This document shows, piece after piece, positions 43,193-50,917 of a stretch of DNA of 64,000 bases. The notes below the pieces were generated by a model, which worked only from the letters and a program-made list of their open reading frames with translations, was not told where the DNA came from and made no database searches. A program made the translations under genes and the position numbers. Source of the stretch: JBBQNY01 sp038255255 (GTDB taxonomy: Bacteria; Pseudomonadota; Gammaproteobacteria; Xanthomonadales; Ahniellaceae); assembly GCA_038255255.1 (NCBI GenBank), contig JBBSLL010000004.1:97766-161765 (forward strand), in the 5' to 3' direction. The first letter of the stretch is position 1. Each line of letters opens with the position of its first letter.

Positions 43193-44080
43193 ATGCGATT
43201 TCTCGGCAGCATCTGCGCGCTGGCGACGCCGTTCGACGATGCCGGCGCACCCGACTTCGAGGCCTGGAAGCGGTTGCTCGACCTGCATCTGGCTGCGGGC
43301 AGCGACGGGGTGGTCGTAGGGGGTTCGACGGGCGAATCGGGCGCGCTGGAAGAGCACGAGCTGGTCGCGCTTCTGGAGATGGCGGCCGAGCGGCTGCGCG
43401 GTCGATCAAGCGTCATCGCCGGGTGCGGCGCGTCGAGTACCGCTCGAGCGGCGCGACTCATGGGCGTCTCGGCGCAAGCGGGAGCGGACGCGGCGCTGGT
43501 CGTGACGCCCCCATACGTACGGCCGACCCAGGAAGGGCTGCTGGCGCATTACCGGGCGCTGGCAGATGCCGGCGACATCCCTGTCATCCTTTACAACGTG
43601 CCGGGGCGCACGGGCTGCGATCTGCTGCCCGCGACAGTCGCGAATCTGGCGGCGCATCCACGCATCGTGGGAATCAAGGAAGCACGCAGCGAGCCCGAGC
43701 GCATGCAGGCGTTGCTCGAATTGCGCGCCAAGGAGTTCGTGGTCCTGTCCGGCGACGATCCCACTGCCATGCGCGCCCTGTGCGCGGGCGCCGATGGCGT
43801 GGTTTCGGTCGCGGCCAATGTCTGTCCGCGTGCTTTTTCTGCATTGTGCAAGGCCGCGGCGAACGGAGACGCCCAGCGCGCGCAGGAAATCGACCGGGAT
43901 CTCGCCGATATCAACGCGTTCCTCGGCTGCGAACCCAATCCCATCCCGGTCAAATGGCTGCTGCATCGAATGGGGTTGATCGGGAGTGCGTTGCGCCTGC
44001 CGCTGCTGCCCCTGTCGTCGCAATGGCACGACACCGCGTCCGCGGTGGTGGAACTCGTCGCGCGGCTGGAATCGCGATGA
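43193..44080 (+). CDS. dapA: 4-hydroxy-tetrahydrodipicolinate synthase DapA
   Basis: A 295-residue TIM-barrel enzyme that condenses pyruvate with aspartate semialdehyde in lysine and diaminopimelate synthesis. GGSTGESGAL binds the pyruvate carboxylate, YNVPGRTG carries the catalytic Tyr, and IVGIKEA carries the Schiff-base Lys. The ATG at 43193 is chosen because residues start at MRFLGSICALATPF, as in homologues; upstream codons are noncoding. bamC follows after 61 bp, the same pairing as in E. coli. Confidence 0.96.
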   Translation: MRFLGSICALATPFDDAGAPDFEAWKRLLDLHLAAGSDGVVVGGSTGESGALEEHELVALLEMAAERLRGRSSVIAGCGASSTARAARLMGVSAQAGADAALVVTPPYVRPTQEGLLAHYRALADAGDIPVILYNVPGRTGCDLLPATVANLAAHPRIVGIKEARSEPERMQALLELRAKEFVVLSGDDPTAMRALCAGADGVVSVAANVCPRAFSALCKAAANGDAQRAQEIDRDLADINAFLGCEPNPIPVKWLLHRMGLIGSALRLPLLPLSSQWHDTASAVVELVARLESR

Positions 44081-44141
44081 GCAGGCGGTCCGCCGCGACG
44101 CGCTGCTATAGTCGCCGCCTCGAAATTGAGGGATTGCGGCT

Positions 44142-44717
44142 TTGACGCGACTGTTCCTGCGCCTGTCGGCGCTCCTGTTGATGATCACGATGGTTGCCGG
44201 CTGCGGCTGGATGAAATCGCGTGAACGCAACGACTATCTCGACGCAAAGTCCGGGCGACCGCTGACGATCCCCGAGGGATTGGACTCGCCGCAGAACACG
44301 TCGGCTTTGACGATCCCGGAAACCTCCGGTGGCAAGAACGAGACCGACGTCTCGGAGGCCCCTCCCTCCGTGGCGATAAACGAAGAGCCCATCGTCCCGG
44401 TATCGAGCGCGCTGGCCCCGGACGCCGTGTTCACGAAACTCGAGTCGGCGCTGCGCAGTACCAGCGGCTTCACCGTCAGCGATGTCCGGACGACAACGCG
44501 AACGCTCAAAGTGACGACCGAGGTGGCACAGGCCAAGCGCACCTGGTGGTCGCGGGTCAGCGGTCGCGAGAAAATCGAACCAGTACGCGAGACTCGAACG
44601 GTCGGCGTACTCGCCGCGAGCGGAGGAGGCAGTGCGGTGACGATCCAGGATTCGCGCGGCAACGAAGACAAGGCGGCGCGGCGCGTGCTGACCGCGGTCC
44701 GTCAGGCAATCCGCTGA
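44142..44717 (+). CDS. bamC: Outer membrane assembly lipoprotein BamC-like
   Basis: A 191-residue lipoprotein starting at TTG. The lipobox is MVAGC (Cys about residue 21), so the protein should be lipidated and sent to the outer membrane. PLTIPEGLDSPQ matches the conserved BamC stretch that contacts BamD. The C-terminal helix-grip half is shorter than in E. coli BamC (344 residues), apparently with one helix-grip domain only. The dapA-bamC linkage supports the call. A possible -10 CTATAG lies at 44105-44110. Confidence 0.85.
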   Translation: MTRLFLRLSALLLMITMVAGCGWMKSRERNDYLDAKSGRPLTIPEGLDSPQNTSALTIPETSGGKNETDVSEAPPSVAINEEPIVPVSSALAPDAVFTKLESALRSTSGFTVSDVRTTTRTLKVTTEVAQAKRTWWSRVSGREKIEPVRETRTVGVLAASGGGSAVTIQDSRGNEDKAARRVLTAVRQAIR

Positions 44718-44735
44718 CGCGGGTGTCGTTACCCT

Positions 44736-45059
44736 TCAGCGCTCCAGGTGCTGGAGTTTTCCTGGCACGTTCTCCCACTCCTTGGCGTCTTCCGGGGCGT
44801 CCTTGCGCACGGTGATGACGGGCCAGCCGCGCGAGAGTTCTGCGTTGAGGGCGATCAAGGCTTCCTGACCCGCGGGGACATCGTCTTCCGGATAGATGGC
44901 GTTGACCGGGCACTCGGGTTCGCAGAGCGTGCAGTCGATGCATTCCTCGGGGTCGATGACCAGGAAGTTAGGACCCTCGTGGAAGCAGTCAACCGGGCAA
45001 ACCTCGACGCAATCGGTGTATTTGCACTTGATGCAGTTTTCGGTGACGACGAAAGGCAT
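44736..45059 (-). CDS. fdxA: Seven-iron ferredoxin FdxA (3Fe-4S/4Fe-4S)
   Basis: A 107-residue ferredoxin. CIKCKYTDCVEVCPVDC and CIDCTLCEPECP carry the cysteine ligands of a 3Fe-4S and a 4Fe-4S cluster. The middle Cys of the first set, replaced in 3Fe centres, is Tyr (KYTDC), as in Azotobacter-type FdxA. Length fits the family. The gene is convergent with bamC and 73 bp downstream of tRNA-Glu on the same strand, so the two may share a transcript. Confidence 0.95.
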   Translation of the reverse strand: MPFVVTENCIKCKYTDCVEVCPVDCFHEGPNFLVIDPEECIDCTLCEPECPVNAIYPEDDVPAGQEALIALNAELSRGWPVITVRKDAPEDAKEWENVPGKLQHLER

Positions 45060-45132
45060 CGTGGCGGTGGTCCGGTTGGTCGATGTTCGATATTGTCCGG
45101 CGAGCCCAGCAGGGATTCGCCCGATCTCGGAT

Positions 45133-45208
45133 TGGCGCTCCCTACGAGGTTCGAACTCGTGTTCCCGCCTTGAGAGGGCGGTGTCCTGGGCCACTAGACG
45201 AAGGGAGC
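45133..45208 (-). tRNA. tRNA-Glu (anticodon CTC)
   Basis: A 76-nt cloverleaf on the minus strand. The acceptor arms GCTCCCT and AGGGAGC pair, and the D arm is of the tRNA-Glu type (TCGTCTAGTGG). The anticodon stem CCGCC/GGCGG encloses CTCTCAA with anticodon CTC. The T arm is CGAG-TTCGAAC-CTCG and the 3' CCA is encoded. CTC reads GAG, common in this GC-rich genome. Confidence 0.97.
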
Positions 45209-45264
45209 AGATTGCGGCGGTGCCTGGTCTGCGCGGCAACCTCTGGACTTCGTCCACGGTTTTG

Positions 45265-45294
45265 TTGAGCGGCGCAAAACGAGGCGCGTAGTAT
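45265..45294 (+). promoter_or_regulatory. Candidate promoter reading toward pcnB
   Basis: TTGAGC (45265-45270) and TAGTAT (45289-45294) with an 18-bp spacer. Transcription from here would give a leader of about 175 nt. A short inverted repeat, GAACCT/AGGTTC, lies just downstream at 45306-45323. Confidence 0.4.
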
Positions 45295-45318
45295 AGGTAC
45301 TCGGCGAACCTCTGAACA
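45290..45318 (-). promoter_or_regulatory. Candidate promoter reading toward tRNA-Glu
   Basis: On the minus strand TATACT (45295-45290) lies 17 bp from TGTTCA (45318-45313). The -10 is strong and the -35 weak. It overlaps the opposing candidate promoter, so the two may compete. Confidence 0.35.
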
Positions 45319-45474
45319 GGTTCAGTACATTCCGGCGATGAGGGGTGCATCGCCAACGTTGAATCGAGTCAGCGGTTGGCTCGCAGGAGTTGCGTTCCCG
45401 CGCGTACCGCAGGGTACGGTCGTGCAACCCGGGGACGCACTTTCGCTGGCTTTGGACTGGGAGCGTAAACACGA

Positions 45475-46920
45475 ATGCCGTGGGACTGGCTCGGTAGCCG
45501 ACTGCCGATATTGCGTCGATTGAGGTCGGGCGAACATCCGCCGGTCCCGTCACGCGCGGCGCCCGCGATCCCGCCACGGGTCGTGCGCGCCGATCAGGCG
45601 CGCGCCGCGGCTGCGGTCGTGATTCCTCGCGAACGTCATCCGATTTCGCGCAAGTCGATCAGCCCGAATGCGCTGCGGGTGCTCTACAAGCTGCGCGACG
45701 GCGGCTTCGCTGCGTATCTGGTCGGAGGCGCAGTCCGCGACCTGCTGGTTGGCATCCAGCCCAAGGACTTCGACGTTGCAACCGATGCGAAACCCGAGCA
45801 GGTCAGGCAGCTGTTCCGCAATTGCCGTCTGATTGGTCGGCGGTTCCGGCTGGCGCATGTCATCTTCGGTCCCGAAATCATAGAGGTCGCGACCTTCCGG
45901 GCGGGCGGCGACGATGGCAGCGGCGATCGCGCGATGGTCGACGGCAGGATCGTCCGCGACAACGTTTACGGCAGCATCGAGGAAGACGCGGAGCGCCGGG
46001 ACTTCACTGCCAATGCCCTGTACTACACGATCGAGGATTTCTCGGTCCGGGATTTCGTCGGTGGGTTCGCCGACGTCGAGCAGCGCTTGTTGCGGCTGAT
46101 CGGCGACCCGGAAGAGCGCTTCCGCGAGGATCCCGTGCGGATGCTGCGTGCCGTGCGACTCGCCACCAAACTCGATTTCGAAATCGAGGCAAATACGGCG
46201 GCGCCGATTCCGCGCCTTGCCGGCCTGCTTGCCGATGCATCGCCCGCGCGTCTGTTCGACGAGCTGTTGAAGCTGCTGCTCGGCGGCCATGCGGAGGCAA
46301 GCGTTGCTGCGCTCGACCGGTTCGGGCTGCTCGAAGCGGTGTTGCCCGCGACGGCCCAGGCACTGCGCGTCCCCGCGCAGCAGCCGCTCCGCCGACTGCT
46401 CGACGCGGCGCTTGCGCAGACCGACCGCCGCGTTCGGGAAGAGCGTTCGGTGAGCCCGGCGTTCCTCTTTGCGGCACTGTTGTGGCCCGCCGTGGTGCCG
46501 CGTTTCCAGGCATCTCTCGCGCAGGGCCATGAGACGCAGGTGGCGTGGGGAATTGCAGCCGACGAAGTGCTGGTCGAGCAGGTTCGTCGCGCTGCGCTGC
46601 CGCGCCGGATCAGCACGCCCATGCTGGAAATCTGGCAGCTGCAATCGCGCTTCGAACACCTGCAGCGCAAACGCGTGGTGCGGCTGCTCGAGCATCCACG
46701 CTTCCGCGCGGCGTACGATTTTCTCGCCTTGCGCGCCGAAGTGGAGCCGGAGGCGGCGACACTGTTCGCGTTCTGGCGGGATGTCGAGGGCAAGCCCGAG
46801 AGCGTGGATATCGCGCTGCGGCGCGTGACGGAAGCCGACGGTGAACCCTCGGGTCCGCGCAAGCGACGCCGGCGCGGCGGACGCGGACGCCGTCCGCAGC
46901 ACACCGAGACTCCGGCGTGA
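45475..46920 (+). CDS. pcnB: Poly(A) polymerase PcnB
   Basis: A 481-residue nucleotidyltransferase that adds 3' poly(A) tails to RNA and so promotes decay. The N-terminal 60 residues are variable and basic. The core has YLVGGAVRDLLVG, the catalytic DFD in KDFDVATDA and the RRDFTANAL motif. The C-terminus ends in an Arg/Gly-rich tail (RKRRRRGGRGRR), a likely RNA contact. Poly(A) polymerase rather than CCA-adding enzyme is favoured by the N-terminal extension and the folK-panBC linkage seen in E. coli. folK begins within its stop codon. Confidence 0.95.
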   Translation: MPWDWLGSRLPILRRLRSGEHPPVPSRAAPAIPPRVVRADQARAAAAVVIPRERHPISRKSISPNALRVLYKLRDGGFAAYLVGGAVRDLLVGIQPKDFDVATDAKPEQVRQLFRNCRLIGRRFRLAHVIFGPEIIEVATFRAGGDDGSGDRAMVDGRIVRDNVYGSIEEDAERRDFTANALYYTIEDFSVRDFVGGFADVEQRLLRLIGDPEERFREDPVRMLRAVRLATKLDFEIEANTAAPIPRLAGLLADASPARLFDELLKLLLGGHAEASVAALDRFGLLEAVLPATAQALRVPAQQPLRRLLDAALAQTDRRVREERSVSPAFLFAALLWPAVVPRFQASLAQGHETQVAWGIAADEVLVEQVRRAALPRRISTPMLEIWQLQSRFEHLQRKRVVRLLEHPRFRAAYDFLALRAEVEPEAATLFAFWRDVEGKPESVDIALRRVTEADGEPSGPRKRRRRGGRGRRPQHTETPA

Positions 46921-47423
46921 CCGACCGGGGCGGTGTGTTCGTCGGTCTCGGCGCCAACCTCGGCGACCGCGACGCCACGCTGCTGCGCGCGCTCGCGCTT
47001 CTCGATGCAGAGGACGGAATCGAAGTCCTCAAAGTGTCGACTTTCCATCGCACCGAACCGTGGCGGGTGGAAGGACAGCCTGACTTTCTCAATGCCGTCG
47101 CCGAGATCGCCACGGAACTGTCGCCCCCTGCACTGGTGGAGCGCCTGCTCGCCGTCGAACGCGAGTTGGGGCGGGATCGCGCTGGATCCGCGCGCTGGGC
47201 CGCGCGCACGATCGACCTCGATCTGCTGCTCTACCGGGACCACGTCGTACAGGACGAAGGCTGCCGCGTGCCGCATCCGTTTCTGCACGAACGCGAATTC
47301 GCGTTGCGCCCGTTGATCGAAATTGCCCCTGGCATCCAGATTCCGCAACGCGGCCTGGCGGTCGATTGTCTGCGGAATATCGAACGTGCCCGCAGCAACG
47401 CGAGCGACCCCGTTCCCGCATGA
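46917..47423 (+). CDS. folK: 6-hydroxymethyl-7,8-dihydropterin pyrophosphokinase FolK
   Basis: A 168-residue enzyme of folate synthesis that pyrophosphorylates hydroxymethyldihydropterin. FVGLGANLGDR is the N-terminal signature, ELGRDRAGSARWAARTIDLDLLLY binds ATP and magnesium, and PHPFLHEREFALRPL closes the fold. The GTG start overlaps the pcnB stop by 4 bp. panB starts 10 bp after its stop. Confidence 0.96.
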   Translation: MTDRGGVFVGLGANLGDRDATLLRALALLDAEDGIEVLKVSTFHRTEPWRVEGQPDFLNAVAEIATELSPPALVERLLAVERELGRDRAGSARWAARTIDLDLLLYRDHVVQDEGCRVPHPFLHEREFALRPLIEIAPGIQIPQRGLAVDCLRNIERARSNASDPVPA

Positions 47424-47433
47424 GGGTGCGACG

Positions 47434-48246
47434 ATGAAAACTGCAAATGCCCGCCCGGCCCTGACTGTGCCCGGACTGGCGACGGTGCGCGCGCGAGGCG
47501 TGCCGCTGGTCGCGACCACGGCCTATGACGCGACGCTCGCGGCGGCCATCGATGCCGCGGATGTCGACATCATCCTGATCGGCGATTCGCTCGGCATGGT
47601 GGTGCAAGGCCGGTCGACGACGCTTTCGGTCAGCGTCGATCACATGGTCTATCACTGCGCGGCGGTGGCGCGCGGCGTCGAGCGCGCGCTGCTCATCGGC
47701 GACATGCCGTTCGCCAGCTATCCCTCGCCCGATTCCGCCTATGCGAACGCCGCGCGCCTCATTGCGGAGGGCGGCGTGGCGATGGTCAAGCTCGAAGGCG
47801 CGGGGCCGGTGCTTGACGCGGTTGAGTACCTCGCCGCGCGCGACATTCCCGTTTGCGCACACCTGGGGCTGACTCCGCAATCGGTCCACCGCATGGGTGG
47901 TTTTCGCGTACAGGGAAAGAACGAAGGTGCGGCGAGCCGACTGAAGTCAGACGCAGAGGCAGTGGTGGCGGCGGGCGCGTCGCTGCTCGTGCTCGAAGGC
48001 GTGCCCGCCGGGCTGGCTCGCGAAATAACCGCGGCGTCCACGGTTCCGACCATCGGGATCGGCGCCGGGGTTGATTGCGATGGCCAGATACTCGTCTGCT
48101 ACGACATCCTCGGGCTGACGCGAGGGCACCGCCCGCGCTTCGTTGCAGACTTCATGCAAGGCGCCAGTTCGATAGAAGCCGCATTCGTCGCATTCGCCGC
48201 CGCGGTGCGCGAGCGCCGGTTTCCTGACGCCTCGCAGAGCTACTGA
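47434..48246 (+). CDS. panB: 3-methyl-2-oxobutanoate hydroxymethyltransferase PanB
   Basis: A 270-residue TIM-barrel enzyme making ketopantoate from ketoisovalerate and methylene-tetrahydrofolate. IGDSLGMVVQG carries metal ligands, CAHLGLTPQSVH and GIGAGVDCDGQILVCYD follow. The ATG at 47434 is chosen from family length and because a GAGGGTGCGAC ribosome-binding region precedes it. The panC start overlaps its stop by one base (TGATG). Confidence 0.97.
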   Translation: MKTANARPALTVPGLATVRARGVPLVATTAYDATLAAAIDAADVDIILIGDSLGMVVQGRSTTLSVSVDHMVYHCAAVARGVERALLIGDMPFASYPSPDSAYANAARLIAEGGVAMVKLEGAGPVLDAVEYLAARDIPVCAHLGLTPQSVHRMGGFRVQGKNEGAASRLKSDAEAVVAAGASLLVLEGVPAGLAREITAASTVPTIGIGAGVDCDGQILVCYDILGLTRGHRPRFVADFMQGASSIEAAFVAFAAAVRERRFPDASQSY

Positions 48247-49088
48247 TGCAACGCGTGGCCGCAGTGCACGAAGTGCGCGGGCTCGTACGGCAGTGGCGAT
48301 CGCATGGAGAGGATGTCGCATTCGTTCCGACCATGGGCAATCTGCATGCGGGCCACATCGCGTTGATCGAAGCGGCGCGGTCGCAGTGCCGCAGGGTAGT
48401 CGCCAGCATTTTCGTGAATCCCACGCAGTTCGGCCCCAGCGAGGACTTTGCCCGATACCCGCGCACGCCCGACGCCGACGCGGACAAGCTGGCGGCAGCG
48501 GGATGCGATGCCTTGTTCGTGCCGAGCGTCGAGGAGGTGTACCCCTTTGGACTGGCGGCAGCGGCGCGCGTCGAGGTTCCTGTTGTTTCGGACATGCTGT
48601 GCGGAAAAGTGCGACCGGGGCATTTCGCAGGCGTCGCCAGCGTGGTGCTGCGTCTCTTCAACATGGTGAAACCCGACGTCGCGTGTTTCGGCGAAAAGGA
48701 CTACCAGCAACTGCTGGTGATACGGCGCCTCGCGCTCGACTTGTCGCTGCCTGTGCGCGTGGTGGGATTTCCGACCGTGCGTGAAGCGGATGGCCTCGCA
48801 ATGAGTTCGCGCAACCAGTATCTCGACGAGACCCAACGCAGTGTCGCGCCCATGATCTGGCGGACGTTGCAGCAGATGCGACAGGCGCGTCAAAGAGGGG
48901 CGAGCGTCGAATCCGTCGAATCGCAAGCTCGCGTCGCGCTGCTCGCAGTCGGGTTCGCGCCGGATTATGCCGAGATGCGTGGAGCCGACGACCTGTCGCC
49001 CGCCGTCGATCCACCCGCCGGGGCGGAAATCGCCCTGATCGCCGCGAGGCTCGGCAACACTCGCCTCATCGACAACCTGGGGGTCTAG
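48246..49088 (+). CDS. panC: Pantothenate synthetase PanC
   Basis: A 280-residue ligase joining pantoate and beta-alanine with ATP. The first HxGH-type motif is PTMGNLHAGHIALI, FVNPTQFGPSEDF is the pantoate site, FGEKDYQQL is the ATP pocket, and the KMSKS-like loop is MSSRNQYL. It is translationally coupled to panB. The pan genes end here as one unit; panD follows only after a 339-bp gap. Confidence 0.97.
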   Translation: MQRVAAVHEVRGLVRQWRSHGEDVAFVPTMGNLHAGHIALIEAARSQCRRVVASIFVNPTQFGPSEDFARYPRTPDADADKLAAAGCDALFVPSVEEVYPFGLAAAARVEVPVVSDMLCGKVRPGHFAGVASVVLRLFNMVKPDVACFGEKDYQQLLVIRRLALDLSLPVRVVGFPTVREADGLAMSSRNQYLDETQRSVAPMIWRTLQQMRQARQRGASVESVESQARVALLAVGFAPDYAEMRGADDLSPAVDPPAGAEIALIAARLGNTRLIDNLGV

Positions 49089-49164
49089 GACCTTTTGGAC
49101 TTTTTGACCGGGCTTTTGGCCCGCCGAATGCCCGCATGAGGGTGTCGTTGTTGCGAATAAACTA

Positions 49165-49342
49165 CAAAATAAAGGCGTTGTGGTAGATTCACCCCAAGTT
49201 GTTGCGTTCTGTCCCTGCCTGTTGTAAGTTTGCGCCGTCTGGAGATGCCCGCGTTGCGCGACTCTTCAGATGAATGCAGGGCGCATTGCAGTAAATCGTC
49301 ACTCCGATTAATCCCCCGCTGGTTTCAGCGGGGGTTTTTTTT
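49165..49342 (+). ncRNA. Candidate structured RNA between panC and panD, with its own terminator
   Basis: The 339-bp gap between panC and panD holds no credible gene but has nested helices. CCCTGC (49213-49218) pairs with GCAGGG (49276-49281). Inside it TCTGGAGA (49238-49245) pairs with TCTTCAGA (49263-49270, one G-U), capped by CGCG-TTG-CGCG (49250-49260). A strong intrinsic terminator follows at 49313-49342. The 5' end is a guess; A/T-rich sequence at 49155-49173 could hold a -10. It may be an independent small RNA or a processed panC 3' leader. No known RNA family is recognised. Confidence 0.45.
49313..49342 (+). terminator. Strong intrinsic terminator between panC and panD
   Basis: CCCCCGCTG pairs with CAGCGGGGG across a GTTT loop, followed by eight T. 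It will end transcription from panC or from the RNA candidate, so panD needs its own promoter or read-through. Confidence 0.93.
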
Positions 49343-49401
49343 GCCCGCAGCTTTGCTCCCGGTTTGCTGCGGTGCAAGAATCCTTGATCCCCAGACGTCA
49401 G

Positions 49402-49417
49402 AGACCGTTCGCGGTCT
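49402..49417 (+). promoter_or_regulatory. Hairpin just before the panD ribosome-binding site
   Basis: AGACCG and CGGTCT form a perfect 6-bp stem with a TTCG loop, abutting the GGA used as Shine-Dalgarno (ATG at 49428). It could limit ribosome access. Confidence 0.4.
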
Positions 49418-49427
49418 GGAACCCGCC

Positions 49428-49808
49428 ATGCAGTTGTGCCTGCTCAAAGCCAAGATCCACCGTGCCAGCGTGACTCACGCCGAGCTGCACTACGAAGGGT
49501 CGTGCGCGATCGATTCGCGTCTCCTGGACATCGCGGGAATCTGCGAGAACGAACAGGTCCACCTCTACAACGTCAGCAACGGCGAACGCTTCGTGACGTA
49601 CGCGATCCGTGGCGAAGCCGGTAGCGGCATGATTTCGGTGAACGGCGCTGCGGCACACAAGGCAAGTCCTGGCGATCTCGTCATCATCTGTGTCTACGCA
49701 TCGATGACGCCCGACGAGGCCGCGACGTTCGAGCCGACCCTGGTGTATGTCGACCGGCACAATCGGCTTACGCACACCAATCGCAGCATGCCCAGCCAGG
49801 GCGCGTAA
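49428..49808 (+). CDS. panD: Aspartate 1-decarboxylase PanD (proenzyme)
   Basis: A 126-residue pyruvoyl enzyme that makes beta-alanine from aspartate for pantothenate. The self-cleavage site is Gly24-Ser25 in HYEGSCAID; Ser25 becomes the pyruvoyl group. RASVTHAELHY precedes it and NNGERF-type residues (VSNGERFVTYAI) and GAAAHKASPGDLVII follow as in E. coli PanD. The ATG at 49428 is the only start that gives the family length. A terminator and a hairpin lie upstream, so its expression is probably separate from panB-panC. Confidence 0.97.
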   Translation: MQLCLLKAKIHRASVTHAELHYEGSCAIDSRLLDIAGICENEQVHLYNVSNGERFVTYAIRGEAGSGMISVNGAAAHKASPGDLVIICVYASMTPDEAATFEPTLVYVDRHNRLTHTNRSMPSQGA

Positions 49809-49817
49809 GCGCAGGCT

Positions 49818-50894
49818 TCACCCGTGCTGCCGCAGGGCCCACTCGACGTGTTCCCGGACAAGCTCCGAATTGCTCTCCATGCGCGTGACAAGCGCGGCCC
49901 GCGCGGCGGGCGAGGGCGCCGCATTGCCGAGTGCCACCGCGATGTTGCGAAGCCACCGCTCATGCCCGATCCGACGGATCGCGCTGCCCTCCGTGCGTGA
50001 CAGGAACGTGGCCTCGTCCCACGCGAAGAGTTCGGCGAGACCCGCCGAATCCAGACCGTGCCGCACCGCGAAGTCGCCTTCGCGCGTCGGCTGCGCAAAC
50101 TTGTTCCAGGGACATACGAGCTGGCAGTCATCGCAACCGTAAATGCGATTGCCGACGAGTGGGCGCAGCGCCTCCGGAATGGGCCCGCCGAGTTCGATGG
50201 TGAGGTACGAAATGCACAGCCGCGCATCCAGCCGGTAGGGGGCAACGATGGCGCCCGTGGGACATGCGTCGATGCAGCGTCGACAAGTCCCGCAGTGATC
50301 CCGCGACGGCTCGTCGACGGGCAGTGGCAAATCCACGTACAGCTCGCCGAGGAAGAACCATGATCCGGCGCGCGTATTGATCAGATTGGTGTGCTTGCCA
50401 ATCCATCCGAGGCCCGCATTGCGAGCGAGCGGTTTCTCCAGTACCGGCGCCGAGTCGACGAAAGCGCGGTGTCCGAACGGCCCGACGTCCTGTTCGATGA
50501 GGCGCGCGAGTCGGGCGATGCGCGTGCGCAGGAGTCGGTGGTAATCGCGACCCAGCGCATAGCGCGACACGTAGGCGAGATGCGGCTGCCCGATGACCGA
50601 CCATGCGTCGGCTGCGCCCTCGGGAAAATAGTCCATGCGCAGGGACAACACGCGCAGCGTGCCCGGCAACAGTTCCGATGGCCGCGTGCGCCGGCGTCCG
50701 TGCCGCTCCATGTACTCCATTTCGCCGTGTTCGCCACGACCGAGCCATTCGAACAGGCGCCGTTCGTCCTCGGCGAGTTCAACGCCGGCGACGCCGAGCT
50801 GCTGGAAGCCGAGCGCGAGCGACCATTCGCGGATCCGGGCCAGCAGTTCGGCGTGCCGTTCTTCCTCAGGCTGGGCTTGGGCCAGATCGGACAT
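49818..50894 (-). CDS. queG: Epoxyqueuosine reductase QueG
   Basis: A 358-residue cobalamin/iron-sulfur enzyme that makes the last step to queuosine in tRNA. Two 4Fe-4S cluster motifs are present: CGTCRRCIDACPTGAI and CDDCQLVCPWNKF. The N-terminal cobalamin-binding region contains DSAPVLEKPLARNAGLGWIGKHTNLI. The C-terminal HEAT-like repeats include GHERWLRNIAVALGN. The start ATG at 50894 is only 23 bp from the divergent nnr start, as in E. coli yjeS-yjeF. Confidence 0.96.
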   Translation of the reverse strand: MSDLAQAQPEEERHAELLARIREWSLALGFQQLGVAGVELAEDERRLFEWLGRGEHGEMEYMERHGRRRTRPSELLPGTLRVLSLRMDYFPEGAADAWSVIGQPHLAYVSRYALGRDYHRLLRTRIARLARLIEQDVGPFGHRAFVDSAPVLEKPLARNAGLGWIGKHTNLINTRAGSWFFLGELYVDLPLPVDEPSRDHCGTCRRCIDACPTGAIVAPYRLDARLCISYLTIELGGPIPEALRPLVGNRIYGCDDCQLVCPWNKFAQPTREGDFAVRHGLDSAGLAELFAWDEATFLSRTEGSAIRRIGHERWLRNIAVALGNAAPSPAARAALVTRMESNSELVREHVEWALRQHG

Positions 50895-50902
50895 TGGTCG
50901 AG

Positions 50903-50908
50903 TATAGA
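50903..50908 (+). promoter_or_regulatory. -10-like element directly before nnr
   Basis: TATAGA lies 9 bp before the nnr ATG at 50918. Transcription would start 0-4 nt from the start codon and give a leaderless or nearly leaderless message. No convincing -35 is seen within the queG start. Confidence 0.35.
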
Positions 50909-50917
50909 ATCGCGCCG

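Noticed and set aside
45306..45325. LexA-like palindrome CTGAAC/GTTCAG upstream of pcnB
   Set aside because: Spacing is CTG-N8-CAG, not the CTG-N10-CAG of the E. coli box, and it does not match the Xanthomonas LexA site; it is better read as a leader hairpin.
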